From Marsupella aquatica (Eukaryota; Marchantiophyta), in NCBI GenBank assembly GCA_973895155.1, contig OZ316897.1, positions 13,268,001 to 13,332,000 on the forward strand: 64,000 nucleotides of DNA, read 5' to 3'. The notes below the pieces were generated by a model. The model did no database searches and was not told where the DNA came from. It saw only the letters and a program-made list of their open reading frames with translations. Position numbers and translations under genes: made by a program. Below are positions 48,574 through 60,735 of the stretch, piece after piece (positions within the stretch are counted from its first letter, which is position 1; each line of letters starts with the position of its first letter).

Positions 48574-48720
48574 GCTAGCGACCTTGCTGGACATAAAATT
48601 GTATGATCCCATTCTGGAAAAAAGGTTCATTTCTGTTGTAGAAGTCTCACTATGCTCCCAATTTGCCACTCTGACCATTAGTTTTACCTCGCTAGCAACC
48701 ATTAACCTCGCTGTCAATAT
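48574..48720. promoter_or_regulatory. Palindromic motif copies, right subterminal region
   Basis: GCTAGCGACCTTGCTGGA at 48574-48591, then two half sites ACCTCGCTAGCAA (48686-48698) and ACCTCGCTGTCAA (48705-48717), 19 bp apart and directly inside the right terminal inverted repeat. The arrangement mirrors the left end. Confidence 0.75.
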
Positions 48721-48945
48721 CTCCTGTTTCCTCGCACCATACAAACCCCCACACTGATATGTGAGTAATTCCCAGTTGTCTAACTGGTGAGTTATGGACT
48801 AAATCTATATGGACTTCAAATCAATGTTTCGCAACTTTTTGTTCTTAACAGACATCAATCAGACATGGCCCTGAGGAGCTTCAGAGGATGGGCACAAAAA
48901 CCAAAAAAAATCACATGAAAAGAATAGTTAGGTCAGACGTTGGAT

Positions 48946-49062
48946 GACCAAAATCTGTTTGCCATACTGCTTGAGGATTGTGACCAAAATCTGTTTGCCA
49001 TAATGCTGGAGGATTGAGACCCCCATAACCGGTTCCCATATTGCTCTAGGATTGAGACCCCC
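48946..49062. repeat. 36-38-bp tandem repeat, three copies, upstream of the aminotransferase
   Basis: GACCAAAATCTGTTTGCCAT and the tail ...GAGGATTG begin at 48946 and 48982; a diverged copy GACCCCCATAACCGGTTCCC begins at 49018, and GACCCCC again at 49056. It lies 350-470 bp before the aminotransferase start, so it may be in its promoter. Confidence 0.85.
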
Positions 49063-49410
49063 TTTAGAGCAAGTGCAACAATACACACTACCCCAAAAGC
49101 GTCAACAGATATCTCTAAGTGTTCTAAACAATGCATTTTCGCTTATGGATGTAGTATGTACCCTTATAGAGGTATTGCACTTATGTTTTGGTCATCTCGC
49201 GAAGACCTTAGAACAAGTGCAAAACAAACTTCAGCAAAGACGACGAACGATCTTGCAGAAACCAGAGTTTGCACTTAGGAAGAAGTGGTTTCCGCGCAAC
49301 ACAAAATGCATTCAGCAGGGTTTTGGGTTTTAGTGGTGACACATTCGTTTCTACACCAGAAGGAATGAGCTTTTCAATCCGTTAATTCTGCAGTAAGAAT
49401 CTGTGCGGCG

Positions 49411-52400
49411 ATGGAGCTTAACGACAGGAGCAACATGGTGTCTTCTTTCGTCTCGCGACGTGCCAACCTTCTGGTTCCCTCCGCCATCGCCCACCTCTCC
49501 CAGCTGGCGCAGCAGCGCAATGCCATTAACTTGGCGGAAGGTATGTCTGTTTGGGTGCTTCTCTCTTCTATGCTCTATATCCATGGCTTCTAGGATTCAT
49601 TCACTCAGTCGTCCATTCAATAGTTCATTGAGACACTCATTCATTCGTTCATTTGCTGGGTTACTCGGTAAGTCTCCCATAAAAGTGAAATCATAAATGA
49701 CAGATGTTTGTGATTGAGCTTGAATAGCGGCTATTGTTCAGTAGATTCGGCGTTTGGCTCATAGTTTGTGCCTTCAATTTAAACAATGAAGATTATTAAG
49801 AGGTTCACCTGAAAGACTTTCTGGAGTCACACGAGGAATGTGTTGAATATTGCAGGATTCCCGGACTTTCCAGCCCCCCAACCGTTCAAGGATGCTGCCA
49901 TTGCTGCAATAAGTTCCAACTTCAATCAGTACAGGTAATTTGCATCAAGCAGCTTTATGGTACACCCATGGTACACCCATGGGACGTTACTAATGATGTA
50001 GAGGCCGATTTTGATCAGACGTCAGTCAGGCATGTGCAGGGTCTATGTAACAAGGTGGCAGCAAGTTTCGAAATTGCGCAAGGAGTGAAAGTAAACCCCT
50101 ACACGCAAGTAACGATCTGCTGTGGCCAATCCGAGGCCCTTATGGCAGCCATTCTAGCAGGTTTGTACCATTTTTGCACATGCAGATCGTGGCGAATACA
50201 GTGGAATTGAGGAGCGCATGTCTTTCACATTGTTGGCTGTCCCCTGGCAGTTCGAGGGTATGCCTGAGTATATTCCAAGGAGTAATGAAACCAAACCCAA
50301 AGCTTATGTCCTTGCGACAGAATCATGAATGGACGCATATGCAGTCAAAATGGATGCAGGCTCGTGGGGGATATCATGATTTTAAATAGTTCAATCTCTG
50401 AATCCTATTACGTAGCGGTACTAAACTCCTAAATTACAAATAATTGTAAACCAGTGGTTGATGAGGAGGATGAAGTAGTCCTTCTGGACCCATCATATGA
50501 GACGTATCAAGCAAGCGTCATATTGGCTGGAGGAAAAGCTGTAAGTTGTGCCCAATACTTGCGATAAACTTCGTGTGTCACATCCAGTCTACCAACTAAA
50601 GTGACTTGCAAAGTCCCGCAGGCATCAACGGGGTACACTCATATAGTCATTTCACATGCATTCTGGTTTTTCATGCAGGAAGTTCAATGCAGGAAATTTG
50701 GTCCTTTAGATCTCTCACATCTAAACTCTTCTTGTCTAATGCCACAGACATGAATTTGGGATAGTAGATTAGTGTAGTGTTTCATTTGCATATTTGTCCA
50801 GAGTGGACCTTACAACGTTGGGAGATGAATTACGTCTAGGCTTGTAAACAATTGCCACGGTTTTCTCAATAATCCAGACCATCTGATCGTGCAGAGACAT
50901 GTCAGCATGGCCCCACCAACTTGGAATCTGGATCTGCAGAAGCTGGAAAGTACCATGGGCCCTCAAACAAAGGCAGTAATCATTAACAGGTTTGTGGATT
51001 GCATGGAACTCAGCCTCTAGTGTTACTGTTTCAACACCTTACGTTCGTTAGCCATCCGTTCAATTGCCATGTCACCGCTGGTACCACTTGAAGCAGTAAT
51101 GTGTCTGACTTGGACATGGCGTTAGCCCTCATAATCCAACAGGGAAGGTATTCAATGAAGAGGAGCTTGCTGGAATCGCAAGACTGTGCTGCCAATTCGA
51201 CTGCCTAGCTATAACCGACGAAGTAAGTGACTTTCCCAGAGTGTGATTGTATGAGCTTCATTCACCCTTCGTTCAGGTCTCAGTGAAGAATCTCACAATT
51301 TGGATTTGTGCTGGTTTCTATTTGTTTGCATTGTTGAAAGAATAGCAGTTGGCACAGATAATCCACTACAACTACAAAGCCAATAATTATCATTTCACAA
51401 ATATGGTCTTTGATTACAATGAGTGAGATAGATGTTTCGGAGTTTTGCAGGTGTATGAGCACATTTCTTTCACAGGAAAAAGTCACAAGAGTCTTGCGTC
51501 GTTTCCAGGCATGCAGGAACGCACTATAGTGACCTCATCCATTTCGAAAACTTTCAGCGTGACAGGTCTGTTACCTTGATGGATATCTATCCCTCTTGTA
51601 TGGTTTTTGTAACTGTTGAAGCCCGTATGATCTACCATAATCCCGTTTGCAAGATCAGCCTTTCAGACCGCAATTCAGTGGGAGTAATAGACAGCCAATT
51701 CACGTTGCTTACGGAATGCCTTGTTACCCCAAATCGCTTGACTGATCTGTTGTGAAATCATAAGTAAATCAAGGTCATTTCTCTTGTCACGGAGTCACCT
51801 GCAAATTTCTCTTTCAGGCTAGAGATGTGTATGTTGAACCTTGCTGAGATGTTGATGAATGAGTGCCATCTAAATTTTATTGGGACCCATTTTAGCGTAC
51901 CAAATTCTGTCTACAACATTGTTTCAACAGGGGAAAGGCAGTGCTACTTGGAGAGGTCTTCACAAAGACTCCTAACATTCGTCTAACATGATCCAAGCAC
52001 AAATGGTCGTCACCGTAATGTTAAAGCAGTGTTGCATAGAGAGCTAGTTTGGAGATCACGCCCTTTTAGACGGTGTAATTTGAATTCAGCCAGCCAACTT
52101 TTGGGTCCCTACTGCTATTGATAATATTCATTTGTGATGTGTAAGATCTGACACAATCTCGATTTTGGCATGGTCACTGTCAGGGTGGAGAATCGGGTGG
52201 GCAATAGCCTCAGAAACAATCACCACGGCCATCAACAAAATTCACCAAAAACTCACTGACTCGGCCCCGGCTCCATTTCAAGAGGCTGCTGTCTTTGCAC
52301 TTGGTAGTTCTCCCGAGTACTACGTGACTTTAAGGAAAGTGAGTACTCCTTAAATCAGAATTTATCAGCATTGAGTATAGCCTTCATCTTTTAATACTTT

Positions 52401-53134
52401 GGCCCGTCTTTCAAAATTAAGTCCCAAAATTAATTCCGTTTCAGACTGAGGGTTATATGTGCTAGCAAGTCAGACCACGAGCTATGGCAAAACGAGGATT
52501 ACTACAAGAATATACAAGTACTTCGATGTGAACGGCAACACTAGCTAGAGAGCACTGCCTTTTGGCGAGTGCTCAACTTTTGTGATAGAATCTTTTGTTC
52601 GGAGCCTAACCCAAGTTGGTGCTAAGTAAAACAAAAGTAGTGCATTCCACCTATTGACTTTTACAATTCTCTCCACTTTCACAGGAGTATGCAAGAAGGA
52701 GAGATTTTGCGTGTGACATGCTTCGAGAGGCTGGATTTAATGTTCAATTCAAACCGGAGGGGTCTTTCTTCATATTTGCAGAGCTTCCTGCGATGAGTCA
52801 CTTGACAGATGTAAGTGATTACTGGGCACACATCAATTACGAATGCGCCTCATCTTGGGCAAACGACGAGGACGCCAAAGTCGAGATGATCTTTGTAATG
52901 AATATTGAATCTCGTGTAATGTTGGTCTTTGTGATTATGCAGGTAGAGTATGCTGCCGAGCTAATCAAGACCGCCGGAGTTGCTGTTGTTCCAGGATGTG
53001 GCTTTTTTCATGCTGGGGACAGTTCTCATGAGGATTACAGGAGTCGTTACATTAGAGTGGCCTTCTGCAAGGATATGGATACACTTTTTGCTGCTAGAGA
53101 GGCAATGCGAACTCGTTCCAGGCCTCCTCATTAG
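49411..53134 (+). CDS. PLP-dependent aminotransferase, class I (kynurenine/glutamine transaminase type)
   Basis: Ten exons: 49411-49540, 49856-49934, 50030-50160, 50455-50540, 50895-50989, 51126-51222, 51451-51565, 52184-52338, 52685-52810 and 52943-53134; 1206 nt, 401 aa, every join in phase with GT-AG borders. Motifs: INLAEGFPDFPAPQPFK at the N terminus; QSEAL for the cofactor phosphate; PHNPTGK; ITDEVYEH with Asp205 (pyridine nitrogen) and Tyr208; SSISKTFSVTGWRIGW with the Schiff-base Lys239; and near the C terminus YIRVAFCKD, whose Arg would bind the substrate carboxylate. It transfers amino groups from kynurenine, glutamine, methionine or aromatic amino acids to 2-oxo acids; the exact substrate cannot be read. 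Plant relatives are often plastid-targeted, but no clear transit peptide is seen with this start. A transposon ends 675 bp upstream. Confidence 0.93.
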
Positions 53135-54420
53135 TCACAATTCTGAGGGATGGTTGATATGTTGAACCGGACGAATTGAATCTCTCTGGGAAATATGGCT
53201 CAACACTGACCTTGCGCCAAATAAATTCACTCCATCCAGTCAGTCTAAGTGTCTACGACGACATGGGGGTGGATTGGCGATACGGATTGTTGGGTTATAA
53301 TCTTCATGTTCACTCCATTTGCGGCCTCAAATAGTCCTCCTCGTCGAACATTCACAGGACATGGGCGACAGACAAAATTGAGTGTGATCCATTATACTCC
53401 CGAGTCTCCCTCCCTTAAAAGATTAGCATCAAGAACCCGATTGAAACCACCCAAACACTAAAAGGGACACGTTTCTCATTCAATTCTCCCCCGCACTCCA
53501 ACATCACAACGACCGCACAGTAAGAAAGCACTGTCTGACTACCAGAGGACTTTTGTCTACTGAATCACACGATAGTCCCAAGCCAAAGGTATCTGCAGTC
53601 AATGTCGCAGAAGCAACATTCTTCTGAAGATTTCACCGCTATGGGGGAAGCACAGAACTAAGTCAAGATTTTCTGACAGTCACAGATATGGGTTGGAATA
53701 GCCAATTTCTCAGAAGCAACAAGATTCTGAACAGTCCACAACTATGGTGCAACGGAGGGAACAAAGTCAAAAAATCTTCCCCTCGATATCTCGGACTTCA
53801 TTCCACACAGCAAACCCCTGAATTTCTGTCACTGAGTCATGGGTTGGGAAAATGATTAGATAGGCCTAATAAGGAGGTGAAGGTAGATCCACCCCTTGAT
53901 TTGGAAAATTCTTTCCAAAGCAACATAGTCCTGCATTACTCTTACCCCATAAACAATTCCCAGGACAGAGGTTGTAAAAATACCAGAACCCTGGAATTTC
54001 CACTTCTGACAGCCATAGGTGTGGATTTGGGAATGATTAATCAGTGGGTTTCAGGCGAAGATAACCACTCGCAAGTTCTGAAATTGTATTGCAAAGAAAC
54101 ATATCACTACAGTGCTGCACTCCTGTTCCGAATGAACCCATCAACATTGCCAGTCGAATCGCTTGCAGTCACCGACCGAGAGTGGGCTTACTTTCCTCGT
54201 CTCGACCATGTGAGATGCATAGCAATCAACACCCGACTAACTGTTGTTCCACATGGGCCCTCAGGAAGTGGGAAAATCACGGTTTGATTCTGTCAACAAG
54301 ACTTTGGTGGGCATCAGTAAAGATTCCAGACAGATAGGCGCTTGACTCAGCTTGTCCTCTGAACAAGTGGTGCGCTTTGATACACAAGGCCGTTATAATT
54401 ATACCGGGATGGCGTCAACT
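53135..54420. other. 3' flank of the aminotransferase; no gene recognised
   Basis: Includes the probable 3' UTR. A 136-aa plus-strand frame (53877-54287) has no known motif, and its ending VVPHGPSGSGKITV resembles a nucleotide-binding loop only by chance. I do not call it a gene. Confidence 0.4.
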
Positions 54421-54504
54421 AGCAGTTACATGCTATGGGGCCCAGCCTGGAGCAAATATAGTGGGACCAGCCTGCAGGCCCATTTCCTGAATGCCCACCT
54501 TGCC

Positions 54505-54652
54505 CCAGTCTTTGGATCCCAATGTGGTGGCCCGGTCTGTTTCCCTCTGGAGGCTGGCAGTCCTCCGCTCCACAAGCTCCAGTCTTTGGATCCCAATGTA
54601 GTGGCCCGGTCTGTTTCCCTCTGGAGGCTGGCAGTCCTCCGCTCCACAAGCT
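54505..54652. repeat. 74-bp tandem duplication inside a dispersed repeat related to the MITE
   Basis: CCAGTCTTTGGATCCCAATG starts both copies (54505 and 54579); they differ at one base (GTGG/GTAG). The sequence around GGAGGCTGGCAGTCCT.CGCTCCACAA and GACAGAGC at 54560-54690 matches the reverse of 37860-37960 in the MITE. The near identity of the copies shows the duplication is recent. Confidence 0.85.
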
Positions 54653-54881
54653 AGCGGGACAGAGCTCGCCAACAGGGATCAACAAATGCGACCAATCACT
54701 GTGATAGCCCCTTTCACTTTCGATCGGCTGTCTCTGCAATTGCCTTGGCGAGTTTACATGGGTCCTGGCCTGAGTATGTTAATGGGGTAATAATAATACC
54801 CTCTCCAAACTTGAACTCCAGCTCTCAATATTTTTGGGATGTTACATATCACGAGCCCTATGTCCATGAGTGGAGGGTTGG

Positions 54882-55078
54882 CCCATAGGGAATCGGGCCA
54901 GGGCATTTATATGGGGCATAGGGAGTCGGGCTGGGGCATTCATATAGGGCATAGGGAGGAATCGGGCCGGAGCATTTATATGGGGCATAGGGAGTCGGGC
55001 TGGGGCATTCATATGGGGCAGAGGGAGTCAGGGCCGGGCATCCATATGGGGCATAGGGCAGTGTGGGGAAGCACATAT
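54882..55078. repeat. 33-bp minisatellite, six copies
   Basis: Unit GGGGCATAGGGAGTCGGGC followed by TGGGGCATTCATAT, with alternate CGGGCC and CGGGCT variants. Units start near 54888, 54918, 54948, 54984, 55016 and 55049. Both strands stay open through it (GHRESGWGIHI or PYAPYECPSPT repeats), which is a property of the 33-bp period rather than evidence for a protein. Confidence 0.85.
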
Positions 55079-55319
55079 GTGCCAGGGGTATCCATTTTCT
55101 CCATCAATGGTCAAGGAAAACAGTAAAACAAATCCAACAATTATGTATCTTTCCGGTCCAAGAGCTTTTTTGTATTGGGACAAAGAATGAAAAAACATGG
55201 CATACCTTATTATAGTTTTACATGATAGACTCCAAACTTTAACTGAAGCTCTCAATATTTTTGGGGTGTTATATACCATAATGCACTTTCAAGTCTCAAG
55301 AGAACTTTAATCCATATTT

Positions 55320-55700
55320 AAAAGGTAGGGCTTTTCAATCAAACAATTGGGTGTACCTTAACTTTCTAGTGACACTTTAGGGTATACTTAATAGGGGGTC
55401 TGAAAGGGACAATTTGATGGACTTTAACTCACCAGTGACCTATTAGTAGGGACTGACTTTAGGGATACTTAATAGGGGGTGTTAAAGCTGACAATTTGAT
55501 GGACTGATTACAGACACAAAAAAAGCTACTTATTGCAAAATTTATATTCCATAACTTAGCTACTCATTACAAAAAAACACTACTCATTTATATTCCATGA
55601 CTTAGCTACTCATTACAAAATTTATATTCCATAACTTTTTGCCATATGCAGTAACTGAGTATGCCATTACCGTAACTGAGTATGCCATTACCATTAGTCA
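55320..55700. repeat. Cluster of short direct repeats
   Basis: ACTTAATAGGGGGT and GACAATTTGATGGACT occur together at about 55385-55425 and 55468-55508. ACTCATTACAAAA and TTTATATTCCAT.ACTTAGCT recur three times at about 55530-55640. GTAACTGAGTATGCCATTACC occurs twice at about 55651-55692. It looks like decayed non-autonomous transposon sequence. Confidence 0.65.
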
Positions 55701-57827
55701 CTATGGAGACTAGTGAAATAAAAATTTATTTTACCACCATTCGTTTATGGCCTAATGCCACGTCCGTAATTTCAGAGAACGCCCTAATAAATCACGAAAG
55801 CAGCATAGAAGATCAAGTGCGTTACTCGGCGTCGTTACAAACCACCCAATGCTCATGAGTAAACAAGTTAGAAACTACAGACGACCTGTTGAACAATTTT
55901 TGCGTAGCTCGCCAAGTGAGCTTTCCAGCAGGATCAGTTTCTCTGAGTCGGTACTCGGTGGTATCCATTGCCCAACACGTCAGTAAACATTTCTAAACAT
56001 GGAATTCATATTCGCATTGTCAATCTCTCATTGTTTGTTCGATGCCCGATTCGATGATCCCAGCGGAGCGACTCTTGTAGCTGTGGAGATTCAGCGTGGC
56101 ACCCAGCCAGGAAATGTCTCGCGTGTCGATAAGCGATGTCCCTTATACGCCTGTTGCGTTTTACATGTCGGATTGCCACATTAACTCAGAATTTGTGCCG
56201 AGTTTCTGGACGGAAATCCAGCGGAGCTGTTTCGGTTGCCTATTGACGATGCCTTTTTGGTACATGAACACTTTCGAATTGTCTAGAGCATTCTCTCTCC
56301 CTGGGAACCCATGCAGACCTTTCGGAGGAATGCTCCCTAATCTTGAAATAGCAGGAAAGGCAAAAGAACTCCCAGACACACAGTCAAGGACGCCAAACAA
56401 GATGCCGCTAGATGGCCACAAGTTTGTACTACCGTCGAGAAGGTGAACACAACATCGTCGGTCATGTCTCTCCTTCGCAAATGAACTCTTTGGCCGAGCA
56501 CCTTAGGAGAATCGACGTCCGACGGCACAATCGTGGTTAGTTTCAAGGACCAGGTCCATGGAATATGCCCCTGATGTCGATGTCCAGGTACGAAGGGGCG
56601 TTGGACAAGAAGTTTAATCCTAGCAGTCCTTAAATCTCCTTGTGTACCAATTCACCAGGAATTATTTCAACTTCTTAACAAGTGTCCACTTTGCTGACAC
56701 GTTGAGTCCATCGTAGCTTCTACTTCCGATTTGACCGTCACATTTCATAAATTATGAACCGTCCAGGATTTCTGTGTCAATCGATTTCTCCAGTTCTCTA
56801 CTTTCACGAAATATCCGGCAGCAGGAGAGTTTGGCATAGCCGATTCTTAAAGTTAATGGTAGTACAAAGATAGACAACTGCGGTTGTTGGCCAGCTCACG
56901 AATTCACAATAATACGCCGGTGTCAAGAACAATATTTCGAGGTATCTAGTTTGGAAGATCACCCCTTGCAGCAGCGAGTCTTCCGCAGCCTTCTAAATTC
57001 ACGAAGATCTGTGAGGATCTATGCCTTAGTCGGTAAAATCCATATTAGCTGCCGGTTTCTAAAGTTCCCAAATGACAAAGCTTCCATGTTTTCTCAAAGC
57101 TTCCGCCAGGGCAACCATCAATTTTCTGGCCTTGCACCAAATGGCAAACTATGGGACGAACGCTCTGCTCCCGTGTGCTCTCCTCTGTACTGCCGTATAC
57201 CTCAAAATGTTTATTTATTTCGTAGATTCAAAGGCCAACCCGAGTAGATATCCCAACGACCAATAGCCACGAGCTATGTGGAAACCTTAGTACACGAACC
57301 TACAGGGAGGACATCGACTGTAGACGACGACGCCATCCTACATTGCCCAGCAACCAAAGCAGGTCACGAGTTACAGTCTAGGCAATTGGCAGAGGCCATC
57401 GACAGAGACCTCAGGGTGTCAAGAGCTCAGAGGGAAAAGCAAGCCATGCACCAGGAGCGGAAAGACCACTTTCAATCCCAACGCATCGAGATTCGTAGCA
57501 ATTGCGTGAGAAGTGCTGGATACGTAGGAGAAAAGAAATCAGATAACGGTGAACAGAAGGTTACACTGACTGCAGAGAAGGTGCACGCCTCGGGAAAAAC
57601 GATCAGCAGAGGACTGAGGACCGGATGAGCAGCTGGCAACAAGAGAAGTTCAGTCTAGTCAGATACTCAGAAGAGCCCCGTCATTTTCACGCCATATCTC
57701 ATTAAATCAAAATAAGCGTTTCCCAATATTGCCACTAAAGACTGTCCAATTTACAATAGTCTTATTATTTTTGTTGTATGTACAGATATATCTATCATGG
57801 TTTCATAAATGGTTATCCTGGTTAGTT
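55701..57827. other. Intergenic; one unexplained 116-aa frame
   Basis: No recognised gene. The plus frame 57278-57628 is Lys/Arg/Glu-rich (SRQLAEAIDRDLRVSRAQREKQAMHQERKDHF) and could form a coiled coil, but it lacks a family match, introns or neighbours that would support it. Confidence 0.35.
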
Positions 57828-57937
57828 GGTGAACTTATCATGAAAGTAAACCGTGAATGGACCACCATGTTGGACATAGTGCTGGTGAACTTATCATGAA
57901 AGTGAAACCTGAATGGACCAGGTAGTGCTCCCGTGTA
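57828..57937. repeat. Direct tandem duplication, ~56-bp unit
   Basis: TGGTGAACTTATCATGAAAG followed by TAAACCGTGAATGGACCA starts at 57828, and the same block with GAAACCTGAATGGACCA starts at 57884. Confidence 0.85.
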
Positions 57938-60735
57938 CCACATTTTGGTGGTCCATGGGATTTTTGGGCTTATAATTTGATGATTATGAGTCTTAAAATA
58001 AAATTTAGGTTTTCACAGACATTCAAGGCAGCTAGAGAATGAGGGGACTAAAGAAAACACATTTTCTAATATTTCCTATTATCACAATGAAAATTAATCT
58101 AGTAGAATTTACCCCTCCGCATTCAATGATGAATAAATGGCCAAATTTTCACTATCACTTTGATGGAAGTGTAGCTTACCTACTCCTCTAGCACATACTC
58201 AAAACCAAAAAAAATGGATTATGAACATCAAGTTATTATAATTTAACTCAAATTCTGGGAAATGAGGTCCATGGGGGTTTCAATCAAACATCCATATCTA
58301 AAATTGTGATATATTTAGAAATACAAAAAAAACTGTGATAATATTGTCCATTGGAACATCTTTAGTGAAAGCATTGTTAAAAGTTGAAATAAAAAGTAAG
58401 AAGAGCCCACAGAGAAACTCCTTAAATGGTGTAATGAAACAAAGGTTCAATAACCATTTTGGATCCATGCTTCTATTCTCATAATATAGGGGCTGGAAAA
58501 TTAAAATCCCTTAACCTGATTTTAAATAAATACAAAGTCGCACAAAAACTGAGGTCTGGGTGGGGTCACAATCTATAACTCTGCTTCCGGAATGTAAGAA
58601 AAAGCTGACCTGCTGCCTAGTAATCATTGTCTATACATTGGTTATCCTATAGAGAAATTTTTCAGGCCATAGAAGAATTACAAACTGTCTAGTATCCCCA
58701 CCTAGACCTTGGTTATCCTCTAGAAAAAGTTTTTTTTGGTCCATAGATCGAAGAATTACCATTGTGGAGATCCTCAGGACATAACTGAATCCAACAAACC
58801 AGCCCTTCCCTTTAAAATCCCCTAAAAATAGGGTCCAAGAGTCGCAAAATAGCAAAGGATAAAAGAACTCAACCATACATATGGAACTAACCGCAGAACT
58901 AACCAACATCCAAACTAAGCACTAGCCCAATGCTGGTGCTTTTGTACAGTTCTCATTGTGATTGTGTTGTTGCAGATATGTTCTTGTTACATTATGGTTT
59001 ATGGTTGTCATTGCAGCTATGTCAAATACCATGGCAGTGTTATGATTGTTGAAGTCAATTGTTGTTTTGGCTGGGTTATCATTGCCCTGGGTTTTGTTGT
59101 TGTTGGTCTTAGAAATAAGCGCATTGCCTCTGCCGAGCATAGTATCATCAAGCAGATTTGAAGTGTCATTCTTGTGGAAGTGTTGTCATTGCAGATGTGG
59201 ATTTGATGTGGATTTGATGTTGCATCACATTTGTCAATTAAATGATGACACTGATTAATATTGCAAGCAGGAATATGTGACAGAATGAAGTGAGTATGGA
59301 GAGTTGGGGCAGGAGATTGAGTGGTGAAATCCAGAGCAAGGCTTATCAAAATGTGGGGGAAGCTCCCCTGAGGGTGCTGGGGACAAAAATTAGAATTTGT
59401 GGCCACTTGGTCCTCTTTCCCTTTTGCTCTATGTCTCCTTCTTTACTTGTCGCTTGCAATGAAACTACTCTCCCACAACAACAACAACAACAACAACAAC
59501 AACATTCCCCGTTGTGTCCCATGATTTTCAGGTCCCATTCCCCCCTCCTCTGCCCCCTTTTCGCATTTAAATTCCATTTTCCCTCTTCTTTGTTCTTTCC
59601 GGTGCCTCCCATTCCCTTTTTCTCCCTTCCCTCCCTCCTTTTCCCTTTTTCCTTCCCTCTACCTTCCCCTGCTATTTTGCTTCCATCCCTTCAAACCCTC
59701 CCCCACTTTCCCTCCCCTGCCCCTTCCCAAGTGTGACTTAGTATTTCCCCTCCCTCCCCTGACATAACTTTCAAATTAATCCCTCCCTACAAATTCCCAA
59801 GTGTCTACTAGGATCCAAACATTTCATCCATCCAAACACCAAACCTTTTCTCCATCCAACACAAAACCTTCCAACCATCCAACTATCCACCCACGACTTG
59901 GACACTAAACCCGTACTCGATCCCTTCCTCCACAAATTTCCCTAGCTTGTGTCCAATATAACTTGTCTATTCCTTAGTGACCACATTGCTCCAAATCAAA
60001 ATACCACTGACTTTCTAGGAGGTTTGGGAGAGAAGGTGCAGTGCAATGCAATTGATGTGATGCTTTTAGATTTACATTTCCTAACCAGTATTGCAATATC
60101 AATTACTCAATCATTCCGAATCATTAGTGACTTGTAAGTTGTAACTTTAGACTACTTGACTTCTACTTTGTATTGGTAGCACCTGATATGATCTAGTTTG
60201 TGGCTAAGATATGATCAACCAGGCTGCTTTGTGGCTAAGTGCACAGTAGTGACAACCCCTACTGAGCTGGTTTGTGGCAAAGAAAGGACAAAATACTTTC
60301 AACTTACTACCATGGATGCCTTTTGACTAAGACTTTTGACTTGGTGAACAAATATTCCATCCTTTTCCCATAGCATGACAAATCCGATGCAGAATCCGTA
60401 CCATCTCGTGTAGTTCTTGCAATCTGAATAAAGTCAGCTTGACCCATTTCCCATTTACAGCACGTTCATGCTAGACGTTATTTTGTCCTGTAGAAAATTG
60501 AAAGGACAATATTCTACCTTAACAATATATATTTAAAAATGCATTATTCCTAAACGGAGCAATAATCTTCTAATTGGATACGTTAATGTTAAGGGACAAA
60601 AACCTTCAGGATGAATGCCAATATTGAGGCTCATTAAACAAGGCTCATAATGAGTCTCACGCTTCCCTGCCAACTCATTCCTCCCATTGCCCAAGCGCCG
60701 GCATGTGAATAGTTTTGATATCTACTGTAGATTAG
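57938..60735. other. AT-rich intergenic region with a (CAA) microsatellite
   Basis: (CAA)9 at 59476-59503. A pyrimidine-rich stretch of C and T (about 59505-59770) follows, giving a long Pro/Phe/Leu-rich frame that I regard as spurious. No gene is supported. Confidence 0.45.

Larger units (their letters stand above)
38458..48735. mobile_element. 10.28-kb DNA transposon with SWIM-type transposase and ParB/methyltransferase-like gene
   Basis: Seen: GCGAGGAAACAGGA at 38458-38471 is repeated as its exact reverse complement at 48722-48735, and ACCAT lies directly outside both (38453-38457 and 48736-48740), so both a terminal inverted repeat and a 5-bp target duplication are present. Inside are two divergent genes separated by about 1.35 kb, and about ten copies of an 18-bp palindrome confined to this interval. 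The terminal hexamer GCGAGG equals the core of the palindrome read on the other strand. The DDE/SWIM transposase recalls MULE or KDZ/Zisupton groups (known to pair these domains), but a 5-bp duplication and a methyltransferase do not fit the standard plant MULE. Both genes are damaged, so this copy is non-autonomous now, although the borders are intact. Confidence 0.85.

Noticed and set aside
53877-54287. 136-aa frame ending HGPSGSGKIT as a P-loop protein
   Set aside because: The motif is at the very C terminus with no following NTPase elements; no family match.
54419-54739. Overlapping frames of 70-106 aa around 54.5 kb
   Set aside because: Explained by the 74-bp duplication of a dispersed repeat.
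59290-59736. 148-aa frame with polyglutamine
   Set aside because: It is a translation of a (CAA) microsatellite followed by a C/T-rich tract, without any domain.
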